Part shown: one piece after another, positions 1 through 7,035 of the stretch
How the letters are laid out: every line of letters starts with the position of its first letter
Position numbering within the stretch: the first letter of the stretch is position 1
Source of the DNA: Acidimicrobiia bacterium
GTDB taxonomy: Bacteria > Actinomycetota > Acidimicrobiia > IMCC26256 > JAENVU01
Reading direction: 5' to 3'
DNA length: 17,276 bases
Assembly: GCA_016650415.1 (NCBI GenBank)
Contig: JAENVU010000199.1
Coordinates: 1 to 17,276 of the forward strand
Notes under the pieces: generated by a model
Seen by the model: only the letters and a program-made list of their open reading frames with translations
Database searches by the model: none
What the model was told of the DNA's origin: nothing
Made by a program: the position numbers and the translations under genes

Positions 1-588
1 TCGTATGCCCGCCGCGAGGGGGCCCACGACATCGGGGCCCCACGTGTCGCCGACGAAGATGGCCTCGTTACTGCTCACCCCTGCCTCCTCCAGCGCCGCG
101 GCGAAGATCCGGGGGTGGGGCTTGCGCGCACCCACCCACGCCGAGGACACCATCGCGTCGACGTGGCCGGTGAGCCCGGATTCTTCGACGGCTTCCCGCA
201 GGTCCCAATCCCAGTTGGAGCAGATGACGATCCGCAGCTCGCGGCGGCGGAGTTCGGCGAGCACCTCCGCGACTTCGTCGTAGGGATCGAGTTGGCGATC
301 GGACGCGCCGGCCTGGAGTTTCTCGATGATGGTCTCGTACTCGCCGGGATGCACGTCGGACGCGGCGAGCATGGCCAAGGTGCGCTCCCGTTGCCACGCC
401 GTGTAGTGGTCACGACTCTGGGAGTGCTCGTGGTGCTCGGACCCGTCGAGACCACCGGCGAAATACACGTCGCGCTGCTCGTCGCTCAGGCGATAGCCGT
501 GAGCTTCGAGAACCTCATCGGCCGAGACCCAGCGCGTGGCCCGCGCCAGCGTGCCGTAGAAGTCGAGGAGAACCGCGGTGATGGTCAT
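1..588 (-). CDS. HAD-superfamily hydrolase (3' end outside the window)
   Basis: Reading from the ATG at 588 gives 196 codons that stay open to the window edge, so the C-terminus is missing. The haloacid dehalogenase signatures appear in order: motif I LLDFYGTL near residues 7-14 with the nucleophilic Asp, motif II VICSNWD with the conserved Ser around 120, motif III ARKPHPRIF with the catalytic Lys around 155, and motif IV FVGDTWGPD near 178-186 with metal-binding acids. A helical cap lies between motifs I and II. Family members are phosphatases or dehalogenases. The DxYGT form of motif I, with Tyr instead of a second Asp, is common in the haloacid dehalogenase branch, so phosphatase activity is not assured. 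The substrate is unknown. The gene is divergent from the desaturase across 139 bp. Confidence 0.88.
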   Translation of the reverse strand, partial: MTITAVLLDFYGTLARATRWVSADEVLEAHGYRLSDEQRDVYFAGGLDGSEHHEHSQSRDHYTAWQRERTLAMLAASDVHPGEYETIIEKLQAGASDRQLDPYDEVAEVLAELRRRELRIVICSNWDWDLREAVEESGLTGHVDAMVSSAWVGARKPHPRIFAAALEEAGVSSNEAIFVGDTWGPDVVGPLAAGIR

Positions 589-694
589 GCGGGCATTCTG
601 CACGCGACCGGAGACCACGAATGGCGAGGAGTGGCCGGGCGTACGCGGCGTCGGCGAGATCCCCAGGTCAGGCGGTTCTTGGCTGCGTTGCTGG

Positions 695-713
695 GGTCGA
701 TCCGGGACCGACC
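695..713. promoter_or_regulatory. imperfect palindrome upstream of desaturase, candidate operator
   Basis: GGTCG-A-TCC-G-GGA-C-CGACC is a 19-bp inverted repeat with one mismatched pair. It ends 2 bp before a TAGCCT hexamer (716-721) that could be the -10 of the desaturase. The position suits a repressor site, but short GC-rich palindromes are common by chance in such DNA. Confidence 0.3.
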
Positions 714-727
714 GGTAGCCTCCGCGG

Positions 728-1594
728 ATGCCTGCCACGCTTCCGCCGCTCACCCGTGCCGCCGACGAGCGCGTCAACTGGGTGTCGTCGATTCCCTTCT
801 TTCTGGTCCATGTGGCCTGCCTCGCCGTGATCTTCACCGGGTTCTCCCTGACCGCGCTGATCCTGCTGCCGGTGATGTTCTTGAGTCGGTCGTTCTTCGT
901 GACCGCGGCATACCACCGCTACTTCTCGCACAAGTCCTATCGGCTCAACCGCTTCTGGCAGTTCGTCTTTGCGTTCCAGGCCGAAGCGTCGGCGCAGAAG
1001 GGTGTCTTGTGGTGGGCGGCCAACCACCGCCACCACCACCGGTACTCCGACACCGAGGCCGACCTGCACTCACCGCGGAAGGGCTTCTGGTGGAGTCACG
1101 TCGGCTGGATCCTCTCGAACAAGTACAACCAGACCGACCTCGCCGCGATCAAGGACTTCGCCCAGTACCCCGAACTCCGCTGGCTGGACCGCCACGAAGG
1201 TATGCCGCCGTGGATCTACGGGATCGCCGCGCTCCTCATCGGTGGCTGGTCCGGACTGGTCGTCGGCTTCGTCTGGTCGACGGTGCTGCTGTGGCACTCG
1301 ACGTTCCTCGTGAACTCGGCCGCCCATGTCTTCGGCCGCCGCCGGTACGAGACCAACGACACCAGCCGGAACTCGATGCTCATCGCCCTCGTGACCGGTG
1401 GTGAGGGCTGGCACAACAACCACCACCACTACCAGGCGTCGGCTCGCCAGGGATTCTTCTGGTGGGAGGTCGACATGACCTACTACGTGCTCAAGGTCAT
1501 GAGCTGGGTCGGGATCGTCAAGGACCTCAAGCAGCCACCCACCCGCATCCTGTTCCCCGGTACCGGCCCCGAAGAAGAACTCATCGCCGCGTAA
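728..1594 (+). CDS. membrane fatty acid (acyl-CoA type) desaturase
   Basis: A 288-aa member of the membrane di-iron fatty acid desaturase family, which inserts a double bond into a long acyl chain using O2 and reducing equivalents. The three histidine boxes are visible: HRYFSH at residues 63-68, HRHHH at 100-104 and HNNHHH at 229-234. This spacing fits the stearoyl-CoA delta-9 type. Hydrophobic segments near 21-52 and 161-198 would place it in the cytoplasmic membrane. No ferredoxin or cytochrome domain is fused, so a separate electron donor is needed. No Shine-Dalgarno precedes the ATG. A TAGCCT hexamer ending 6 nt upstream suggests a leaderless transcript (inference). The position of the double bond and the acyl carrier (CoA or lipid) are not determinable. 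Confidence 0.93.
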   Translation: MPATLPPLTRAADERVNWVSSIPFFLVHVACLAVIFTGFSLTALILLPVMFLSRSFFVTAAYHRYFSHKSYRLNRFWQFVFAFQAEASAQKGVLWWAANHRHHHRYSDTEADLHSPRKGFWWSHVGWILSNKYNQTDLAAIKDFAQYPELRWLDRHEGMPPWIYGIAALLIGGWSGLVVGFVWSTVLLWHSTFLVNSAAHVFGRRRYETNDTSRNSMLIALVTGGEGWHNNHHHYQASARQGFFWWEVDMTYYVLKVMSWVGIVKDLKQPPTRILFPGTGPEEELIAA

Positions 1595-1711
1595 TTCCCG
1601 CTCTTGGCGCCTGCGGCGCCGGGCCGCTCGGGCCACGCTGCGCCTCGATCTTTGGACGCTCGTCGTGGTCGGGACGGCTCCGCTCTTGACTCCCGCTCTT
1701 GACTCCCGCTG
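1595..1711. repeat. intergenic stretch with direct repeats between convergent genes
   Basis: The 117 bp between the convergent desaturase and GMC oxidoreductase contain an 11-bp direct repeat TCCCGCTCTTG at 1596-1606 and 1691-1701. At the right end is a 13-bp tandem duplication GCTCTTGACTCCC (1682-1694 and 1695-1707). The repeats bracket a GC-rich core of about 85 bp. This looks like an interspersed intergenic element or a replication-slippage site. No coding potential is seen. Confidence 0.5.
1606..1620. terminator. short GC hairpin, possible bidirectional terminator
   Basis: GGCGCC-TGC-GGCGCC forms a 6-bp all-GC stem with a 3-nt loop, 11 bp after the desaturase stop and between convergent genes. 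No T-tract follows, so it would be a non-canonical actinobacterial terminator at best. Confidence 0.35.
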
Positions 1712-3424
1712 CTAGCTGGGGCGTTCGGAGCGGAGGGGGTCGAGGCCGGCGAGGGCGCGGCTCGCTCGGATCGCCAATGCGACGATCGTGAGCGTGGGTC
1801 CGTAGCCCGTCGAAGTGGGGAACACCGACGAGTCGGTGCAGATCACGTTCTCCACCCCGTGCAGTCGTTGCCACCGATCGAACACCGACGTTGCCGGATC
1901 GTCGCCCATCCGGGCCCCGCCCATGATGTGGCGTGAGATCGGGGTACGCCCACCGGGCCGGTCGGCCATGCTCCCCCCGATCGGCGGTGACGTCGTCCAG
2001 AACGTGTTCTGCGCACCCGCCTCCCGCATGACGGCTTCGAGCCGCGGCGCCCAGTGCTCGGCGCAGGCAATCTCATGGGCATGCGGCGCGTAGGTCGCCC
2101 GCCCCGCAGGGAGCCCGTAGGCATCGCGCACGTGCGGGTCGAGATCGATCCGGTTCGTCGCCTGGGGCAGATCCTCGCCCTGCATGGTGAAGACCGCCAT
2201 GCGGTCCCGCGTCATCGACTGCATCATGAGTTGCGAGTGCAGCGCACCCTGAGGGAGGTGGATGCCCTCCAGGATCGGATGGCCGGCGGCGCCGTGTTCG
2301 ACGATCCCACCCCGGATGAACGGAAGCCCAGCCTCGCGGGCGGCATCCATCGCCGCCGCGTCGGGCACGATCGGATCATCCATGAGGTGGGTGACCGACC
2401 GGCCGCGGTGACCGTGCAACCGCTCCCCGAACATGCCGAGGACATAGGTCTGGAAGTGGAACTGCAGGAATCGGCCGACCACGTCCGGGTGGCCGAGTTC
2501 ATTCCGGAGCAACAGCCGCGGAGTCTCGAACGCGCCGCCCGCGAGGACCACGTGTCGGCCGGAGACCTCGTGCGGTTCGAGATTCCGATCCAGGTAGCGC
2601 ACCCCGCGGGCGCGTCGTCCGCTGCGGTCGAGCAGGACGTCGGTGACGACGCACTCGTCGCGGATCTCGCAGTTGCCGGTCTGCAGGGCGTGGCGCAGTG
2701 GCGCGACCGGGTCGCCCTTGGCATCGATCGGGCAGCCGAAGTACCCGCAGAACCCGCAGTTGTTGCACGCCGGGCGGCCGTCGTACTCGACGCTGTTGAC
2801 GCCGGTCGGCGCTCGGTAGGGGTGATAGCCCATTTCGGTGGCGGCCCGGGCGGTGAGGAGTGCGCAGTACATGTCGGGCCCGGCCGGCATCGGGTACGGA
2901 TCGGCCCGCCAGGACGCGAACGGATTCGCGCCGGCCTCGCCCGCGACGCCGACGGCGCGCTCGGCGGCCGCGTAGTACGGCTCCATCTCGTCGTAGTCGA
3001 CCGGCCAGTCGACGATGGCCGCGCCCTCGACCGGGCCGGCGGCGCTCAGCGGCTTGAAGTCGTCGTCGCGGAAGCGGGGGAGCTTGCCGTCGGCGTGGAA
3101 TCCGCCACCGCCGACGGTCGACGGGAGGTTGTTGACGTCGCCAGTCTCGATCCGCTCACCGTCGGCTTCGGTGCGGCGGAACGTTCTCGGCTCCAACCAC
3201 GGATCGGGCCCGAGGAAATAGCGCCGCATGAACTTCAGCTCGTCGTTCGACACGTGGCCCAAGGGTGCGAACGGCGGGTCGAGCGCCATCAGGTGATTCC
3301 GTCCCTTTTCCAGCATGAGGACGGACCAGCCCGCGCCGGTCAGGACCTCGGCCGCGGTCGCCCCGGCCGGACCGGAGCCGATGATGACGGCATCGAACTC
3401 GGCGTTGCTCGCGGCTGCGCTCAT
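1712..3424 (-). CDS. GMC-family FAD oxidoreductase (gluconate/glucose dehydrogenase-like flavoprotein)
   Basis: A 570-aa flavoprotein that oxidises an alcohol or sugar group with FAD. The N-terminal Rossmann motif GSGPAGATAAEVL lies at residues 16-28. The GMC C-terminal part has HIMGGARMG at 499-507, giving the probable catalytic His499, and DSSVFPTSTGYGPTLTI at 531-547. A cysteine cluster C220-x2-C223-x2-C226-x4-C231 sits mid-protein. In FAD glucose dehydrogenase, cysteines in this region hold an Fe-S cluster that relays electrons, so the same role is inferred here. The start at 3424 was chosen because its ATG overlaps the TGA of the upstream subunit-3-like gene (ATGA), and because the codons further upstream overlap that gene and lack domain sequence. 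The substrate is unknown; a sterol or other secondary alcohol is possible. Confidence 0.88.
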   Translation of the reverse strand: MSAAASNAEFDAVIIGSGPAGATAAEVLTGAGWSVLMLEKGRNHLMALDPPFAPLGHVSNDELKFMRRYFLGPDPWLEPRTFRRTEADGERIETGDVNNLPSTVGGGGFHADGKLPRFRDDDFKPLSAAGPVEGAAIVDWPVDYDEMEPYYAAAERAVGVAGEAGANPFASWRADPYPMPAGPDMYCALLTARAATEMGYHPYRAPTGVNSVEYDGRPACNNCGFCGYFGCPIDAKGDPVAPLRHALQTGNCEIRDECVVTDVLLDRSGRRARGVRYLDRNLEPHEVSGRHVVLAGGAFETPRLLLRNELGHPDVVGRFLQFHFQTYVLGMFGERLHGHRGRSVTHLMDDPIVPDAAAMDAAREAGLPFIRGGIVEHGAAGHPILEGIHLPQGALHSQLMMQSMTRDRMAVFTMQGEDLPQATNRIDLDPHVRDAYGLPAGRATYAPHAHEIACAEHWAPRLEAVMREAGAQNTFWTTSPPIGGSMADRPGGRTPISRHIMGGARMGDDPATSVFDRWQRLHGVENVICTDSSVFPTSTGYGPTLTIVALAIRASRALAGLDPLRSERPS

Positions 3425-3987
3425 GCTCGGCCTTCCACCTCGGCGTCGGTGTAGCCACGGGGTTGGACGTCGCCGGGGAAGTCGATGGCCCGCCAGCCGT
3501 CGAGGTTGCGGTTGCCCCCGTACTCGGGCGCGGCATAACACCCTTCGACGACATGCTCGTAGAGCAGGTCACGGAACTCGGGGTCCGCGTCGAGGCGTGC
3601 GGTTTGCTGATCCGAGTCGAGGTCGCCGAAGTCGGCGCCGAGCGCGCTCAGACCACTGTGGTACTGCGCCTGCCAGCCCGTGATCGGGCCCATGCGTTCG
3701 CGTTCGGGTATCCCTTGGGACCCTTCGATTCGAGTCCGCCACGCCAGCTCCTCCAGGGAGGAGAGATCCATGAACCGTACGAAACCCGTGTCGCCCCCGG
3801 CCCGACCCGAGAACGGGCCGCCGGCCCAGATCCGTGGTGGATCCGTGGAGAAGGCGTCGAGCAGACCGTCGATGTAGTCGACGACGCCCAGGGCGGCGGC
3901 GCCCGGATGTCCGTCATCCGTGGGTGGCACCAGCCGATCGGCGGCGGCGGCGAGTGTTCGCAATTCGTGCGCCTGGAGATACCCCAT
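3421..3987 (-). CDS. gluconate 2-dehydrogenase subunit 3 family protein
   Basis: A 188-aa protein matching the small gamma subunit of membrane-type sugar and alcohol dehydrogenases. The family hallmark APEYGGNRNLDGWRAIDFPGD lies at residues 152-172, and a helical N-terminus contains the DRLVPPTDDGHPGA motif at 17-30. The small subunit normally assists folding or export of the partnering GMC flavoprotein, which here follows immediately with an ATGA overlap and so is translationally coupled. The usual N-terminal Tat signal is not visible: the protein starts MGYLQAHELRTL. No cytochrome c subunit is nearby, so a cytoplasmic or differently coupled complex is inferred. An AGGTG ribosome-binding site lies about 5 nt before the ATG. 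Confidence 0.82.
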   Translation of the reverse strand: MGYLQAHELRTLAAAADRLVPPTDDGHPGAAALGVVDYIDGLLDAFSTDPPRIWAGGPFSGRAGGDTGFVRFMDLSSLEELAWRTRIEGSQGIPERERMGPITGWQAQYHSGLSALGADFGDLDSDQQTARLDADPEFRDLLYEHVVEGCYAAPEYGGNRNLDGWRAIDFPGDVQPRGYTDAEVEGRA

Positions 3988-4050
3988 CAGTCACCTGCCG
4001 TTTCCCGAGGCGTGAAAGCGTGAATGGGTCGAGCGAATCAGCGCGCTCAA

Positions 4051-4076
4051 GGAACGAAACTCGGTGCCGAAACGTT
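4051..4076 (+). promoter_or_regulatory. possible ECF-sigma-like promoter of the 60-aa gene
   Basis: GGAAC at 4051-4055 and CGTT at 4073-4076, separated by 17 nt, resemble the GGAAC/GTT hexamers recognised by extracytoplasmic-function sigma factors. They sit 22 nt before the start codon of the small plus-strand gene. This is a pattern match only. Confidence 0.22.
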
Positions 4077-4098
4077 GGTGATCGTGGAGGAAGAAGCG

Positions 4099-4281
4099 AT
4101 GACCTACGGAGTGACGATTCAAACGCTCGACCGGGCCGACGGCAATGGCATCACCATGGTGCTCGTCGACGCCGCGGATGCATTGGACGCCGAGATGGCG
4201 GCGCGCAAGATCGCCGAAGACCGCTACCACTGCAACGTGCTCGTCGACCACGCCGTGCCCTGGAGCGACGCCGCCGCCTGA
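4099..4281 (+). CDS. small hypothetical protein, 60 aa
   Basis: The ATG at 4099 is preceded by a strong GGAGG Shine-Dalgarno (4086-4090) with an 8-nt spacer. This makes it a better start than the in-frame ATG at 4024, which lacks one. The product is acidic, has no membrane segment or signal peptide, and holds single Cys and His residues in the stretch DRYHCNVLVDH near residues 43-53. The predicted order strand (TYGVTIQTL), strand (GITMVLVDA), helix (ALDAEMAARKIAED), strand (HCNVLVDH) suggests a small alpha/beta fold. I do not recognise the family. It stands alone on the plus strand and ends 10 bp before the convergent membrane-protein gene. Confidence 0.65.
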   Translation: MTYGVTIQTLDRADGNGITMVLVDAADALDAEMAARKIAEDRYHCNVLVDHAVPWSDAAA

Positions 4282-4291
4282 GCCGATCCGG

Positions 4292-4951
4292 TTAGCGGTC
4301 ACCGGCACCCGTGGCTTCTCCTATGTTGTCGCCCGGCGTTCCCCGAAATGCCCAGAAGTGGCTTCGGAAGATCAGGAACGCCACGAGCGCCACCAAGCCG
4401 TAGCCGATCAGGGTTCCGGCGGCGATGTCCCGACTGCGATCGTTGCTGGTGTCGATGAACGCAATCGCGGATCCTCCGATGAGGATCGCCGACTCCAGGA
4501 GGATGGTCACCATGGCGAAACAGACCGAACCGAGGTACGCCCGGCCTACCCGCGCCACACCGCTTGCTTCGTGTCCCTCCACGGTTCGGAGCTCCCGTCG
4601 GCGTCGGGTGTGGAACCCGTAGACGATCGCGGCCACCACGATCGCGGCCGCGGTGGCGCCGATGGTGGCGTTGCTGTTGTCACCGAAGAAGAGGTCGAAA
4701 CTCGTGATCGACACGTTGTTGAACCCGTTGGCTCGACCGCGGGCGAAATGTTCCGCGATGGCCTGAATGCCGGCCGCGGTCATCACCAGCAGCATGTACA
4801 GCGCGGCGAGTGAGGCGGCGCTGAGGTAGACGGCGTAGGCGCCATCGCCGCCGGTGTCGCGATCGGGGCGGGCGAGAACCATCAACAGTGCGACGACGAG
4901 GAGCACCGTCGCCGGTGCGCCGATATTCGAGATGAACTGCAACGACGTCAT
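4292..4951 (-). CDS. hypothetical membrane protein with about five transmembrane helices
   Basis: A 219-aa protein with hydrophobic segments near residues 11-27, 38-66, 96-113, 138-166 and 177-195. A positively charged loop at 115-122 (HTRRRREL) probably faces the cytoplasm. I recognise no family signature. It starts 25 bp after the hyuA stop on the same strand and is probably the last gene of the hyuB-hyuA transcription unit. That makes a transport or membrane-anchoring role for the Hyu pathway conceivable but unproven. Its C-terminal tail of about 20 residues is polar and Gly-rich. Confidence 0.68.
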   Translation of the reverse strand: MTSLQFISNIGAPATVLLVVALLMVLARPDRDTGGDGAYAVYLSAASLAALYMLLVMTAAGIQAIAEHFARGRANGFNNVSITSFDLFFGDNSNATIGATAAAIVVAAIVYGFHTRRRRELRTVEGHEASGVARVGRAYLGSVCFAMVTILLESAILIGGSAIAFIDTSNDRSRDIAAGTLIGYGLVALVAFLIFRSHFWAFRGTPGDNIGEATGAGDR

Positions 4952-4976
4952 GACCTGCCCTTCCGACTCCGGCGAC

Positions 4977-7028
4977 TCACGGGAGGTGGAGTTCGTAGTT
5001 CCCGGTCGTGTCGAGGGTGAGCCTCGCGCCGGGCGGGACCACCACGACGGTAAACGGTTCCTGGACGAGCGCGGGTCCGCTGATCTCGATTCCCGGTCCG
5101 AGGCGCGGGCCCTCGTAGACGGGCGTGGTCACGAACTCGACGCCGAAGTAGGCGTCACGAGTTCCGATCTGCGCCTCGGCTGAGACCGTGGTCGTGCCCA
5201 GCGCGGCGAACCGCTCGGGCTTCGGCGTCGTCGCCCGGGCCACGAGGCGCACCCCGCGGATGAGCGGTGGTTGATTCCGGAAGCTGAACCCGCGGTCCCG
5301 CTCGTGCTGGGCATGGAACCGTTCGGCGAGTCCGATGAGATCGGCCTCGGCCACATCGGGCGAGGTCGGCACACTCATGTCGAAGTTCTGACCCGGATAA
5401 CACATCTGCACGAAGTGTTCGGTCGTCGTGGCCGCGAGCCCCGTGGGCTCGAGTTCCTTCGTGGCCTCGCTGGTGACGTCGGCCATCAGGTGCCGGAGTC
5501 GGTCCAGGTCCACTTGGGCGAGGGGCGTGACGTAGGAGCGGACGAGGTCGACGAGGGAATCCGCCACCAGCACCCCGAGCGCGGAGAAGGCCGGCGCCGC
5601 CTTGGGGATCAGGACCCGGCCGACGCCGAGCTCGTTGGCGATCGCCCACGCGTGGACCGGTCCGTTCCCGCCGTAGGCGATCAGCGCGAGGGTTCGGGGA
5701 TCCGCTCCGTGGGACGCGAGGACCCGACGGGTCGCGTTCGCCATGTTCGCGTTGACGATGCGTTCGATGCCCCACGCGGCTTCGGTGACATCGGTGCCGA
5801 AGGGTTCGGCGACATCACGTTGAATCGCGGCGCGCGCGGCGTCGAGGTCGAGCTGCATACGGCCGCCCGCGAACCCGTCGGCCGGGAGGTATCCGAGCAC
5901 CGCGTCGGCGTCGGTGACCGTCGGCCGGTCGCCGCCGCGTCCGTAGCAGGCCGGGCCGGGGCTGCTCCCCGCCGACTCGGGACCGACCAAGAGCGCACCC
6001 TGGCGCACCCGCGCGATCGACCCGCCACCGGCACCCACGCTCTGGACATCCACCATCGGCAACCCGATGTAGTACCGGTAGCGCCAGTTCCAATCGGTCT
6101 TGATCTCGGGTCGACCGCCGCGCACGAGGCAGAGGTCGAAGCTGGTGCCGCCCATGTCGACCGCGACGAAGTCGTCGACGCCCGCACGACTCGCGGCGAG
6201 GGCCGAACCCATCACGCCACCGGCCGGCCCGCTCGCCAGCAGGGTGACCGCGCGCCGCGCCACGTAGTCGGGCGGCATGACCCCGCCGGTCGATTGCATG
6301 ATCAGGAGCTGCCCGCCGTATCCCGCGGTCCGGAGTTGGTCTTCGAGGCGTCCGACGTACCGGGCGATCTTGGGTGCGACGTACGCGTTGACGAGCGTGG
6401 TCGAGACCCGTTCGTACTCCGGACCGCGCGCCATGACCTCGTGGGAGAGCGAGATGTGTTCGATCTCGGGGAACTCCTCGCGGATGATCTCGGCGGCCCG
6501 CAGTTCGTGGTCCGGGTTGACGAACGAGAACAGGAACATGACGGCGATGGACTGCACGTCGAGCAGCCGCAGCCGTTGCACCCCGGCGCGCACCGCCACC
6601 TCGTCCAGTGGGCGCAGGATCTCTCCCGTGTGACTCATCCGTTCGCCGATCGGGATGCGCGCGCGGCGCCGGGCGATCGCAGGTGGGGCCGGGTAGGACG
6701 GGTCCCAGATCATTTCCTTGTGGACCCGGCGCATCTCGATCTCGTCGCGGTGCCCTTCGGTCACCAGGAGTCCGGTCCGGGCACCGTTCATCTCGATCAT
6801 CGTGTTGTCGGCGGTCGTGGTGCCGTGGACCACGACGTCGAGCGCAGAGCAGAACTCGCCGAGAGACACATCGAAGTGATCGGCGAGTTGGTGGATGCCG
6901 GTCATCACCCCGCGTGATTGATCGTCGAGCGTGGTGGGGGTCTTGTCGAGCACGACCTCACCATCGGCCGCCACACAGATCAGGTCGGTGAAGGTGCCGC
7001 CGACGTCGACTCCGACGCGATACGTCAT
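4977..7028 (-). CDS. hyuA: hydantoinase/oxoprolinase family protein, subunit A (HyuA-like)
   Basis: A 683-aa ATP-dependent amidohydrolase/carboxylase subunit of the actin-like ATPase fold. Motifs in order: GVDVGGTFTD (6-15, phosphate loop), VVHGTTTADN (66-75), ASGPAGGV (265-272), DMGGTSFD (291-298, second phosphate loop), SVGAGGGSIA (330-339) and ESAGSSPGPACYGRGG (351-366). Relatives are N-methylhydantoinase, 5-oxoprolinase and the acetone/acetophenone carboxylases, all of which phosphorylate a carbonyl with ATP. Subunit B is encoded 7 bp upstream, so a heteromeric enzyme is expected. At 683 aa it matches the separate-subunit form, not the fused 5-oxoprolinase. The start at 7028 gives a protein beginning directly at the first strand (MTYRVGVDVGG); more upstream codons would overlap hyuB. 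The substrate is undetermined. Confidence 0.9.
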   Translation of the reverse strand: MTYRVGVDVGGTFTDLICVAADGEVVLDKTPTTLDDQSRGVMTGIHQLADHFDVSLGEFCSALDVVVHGTTTADNTMIEMNGARTGLLVTEGHRDEIEMRRVHKEMIWDPSYPAPPAIARRRARIPIGERMSHTGEILRPLDEVAVRAGVQRLRLLDVQSIAVMFLFSFVNPDHELRAAEIIREEFPEIEHISLSHEVMARGPEYERVSTTLVNAYVAPKIARYVGRLEDQLRTAGYGGQLLIMQSTGGVMPPDYVARRAVTLLASGPAGGVMGSALAASRAGVDDFVAVDMGGTSFDLCLVRGGRPEIKTDWNWRYRYYIGLPMVDVQSVGAGGGSIARVRQGALLVGPESAGSSPGPACYGRGGDRPTVTDADAVLGYLPADGFAGGRMQLDLDAARAAIQRDVAEPFGTDVTEAAWGIERIVNANMANATRRVLASHGADPRTLALIAYGGNGPVHAWAIANELGVGRVLIPKAAPAFSALGVLVADSLVDLVRSYVTPLAQVDLDRLRHLMADVTSEATKELEPTGLAATTTEHFVQMCYPGQNFDMSVPTSPDVAEADLIGLAERFHAQHERDRGFSFRNQPPLIRGVRLVARATTPKPERFAALGTTTVSAEAQIGTRDAYFGVEFVTTPVYEGPRLGPGIEISGPALVQEPFTVVVVPPGARLTLDTTGNYELHLP

Positions 7029-7035
7029 GGTCTGG

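Noticed and set aside
115..1404. 429-codon plus-strand frame overlapping the HAD gene and the desaturase
   Set aside because: It runs across two well-supported genes in other frames and is Arg/Pro/Gly-rich with no motif.
2054..3454. 466-codon plus-strand frame antisense to the GMC oxidoreductase
   Set aside because: It is a shadow of a gene with clear FAD and GMC motifs and has no recognisable domain of its own.
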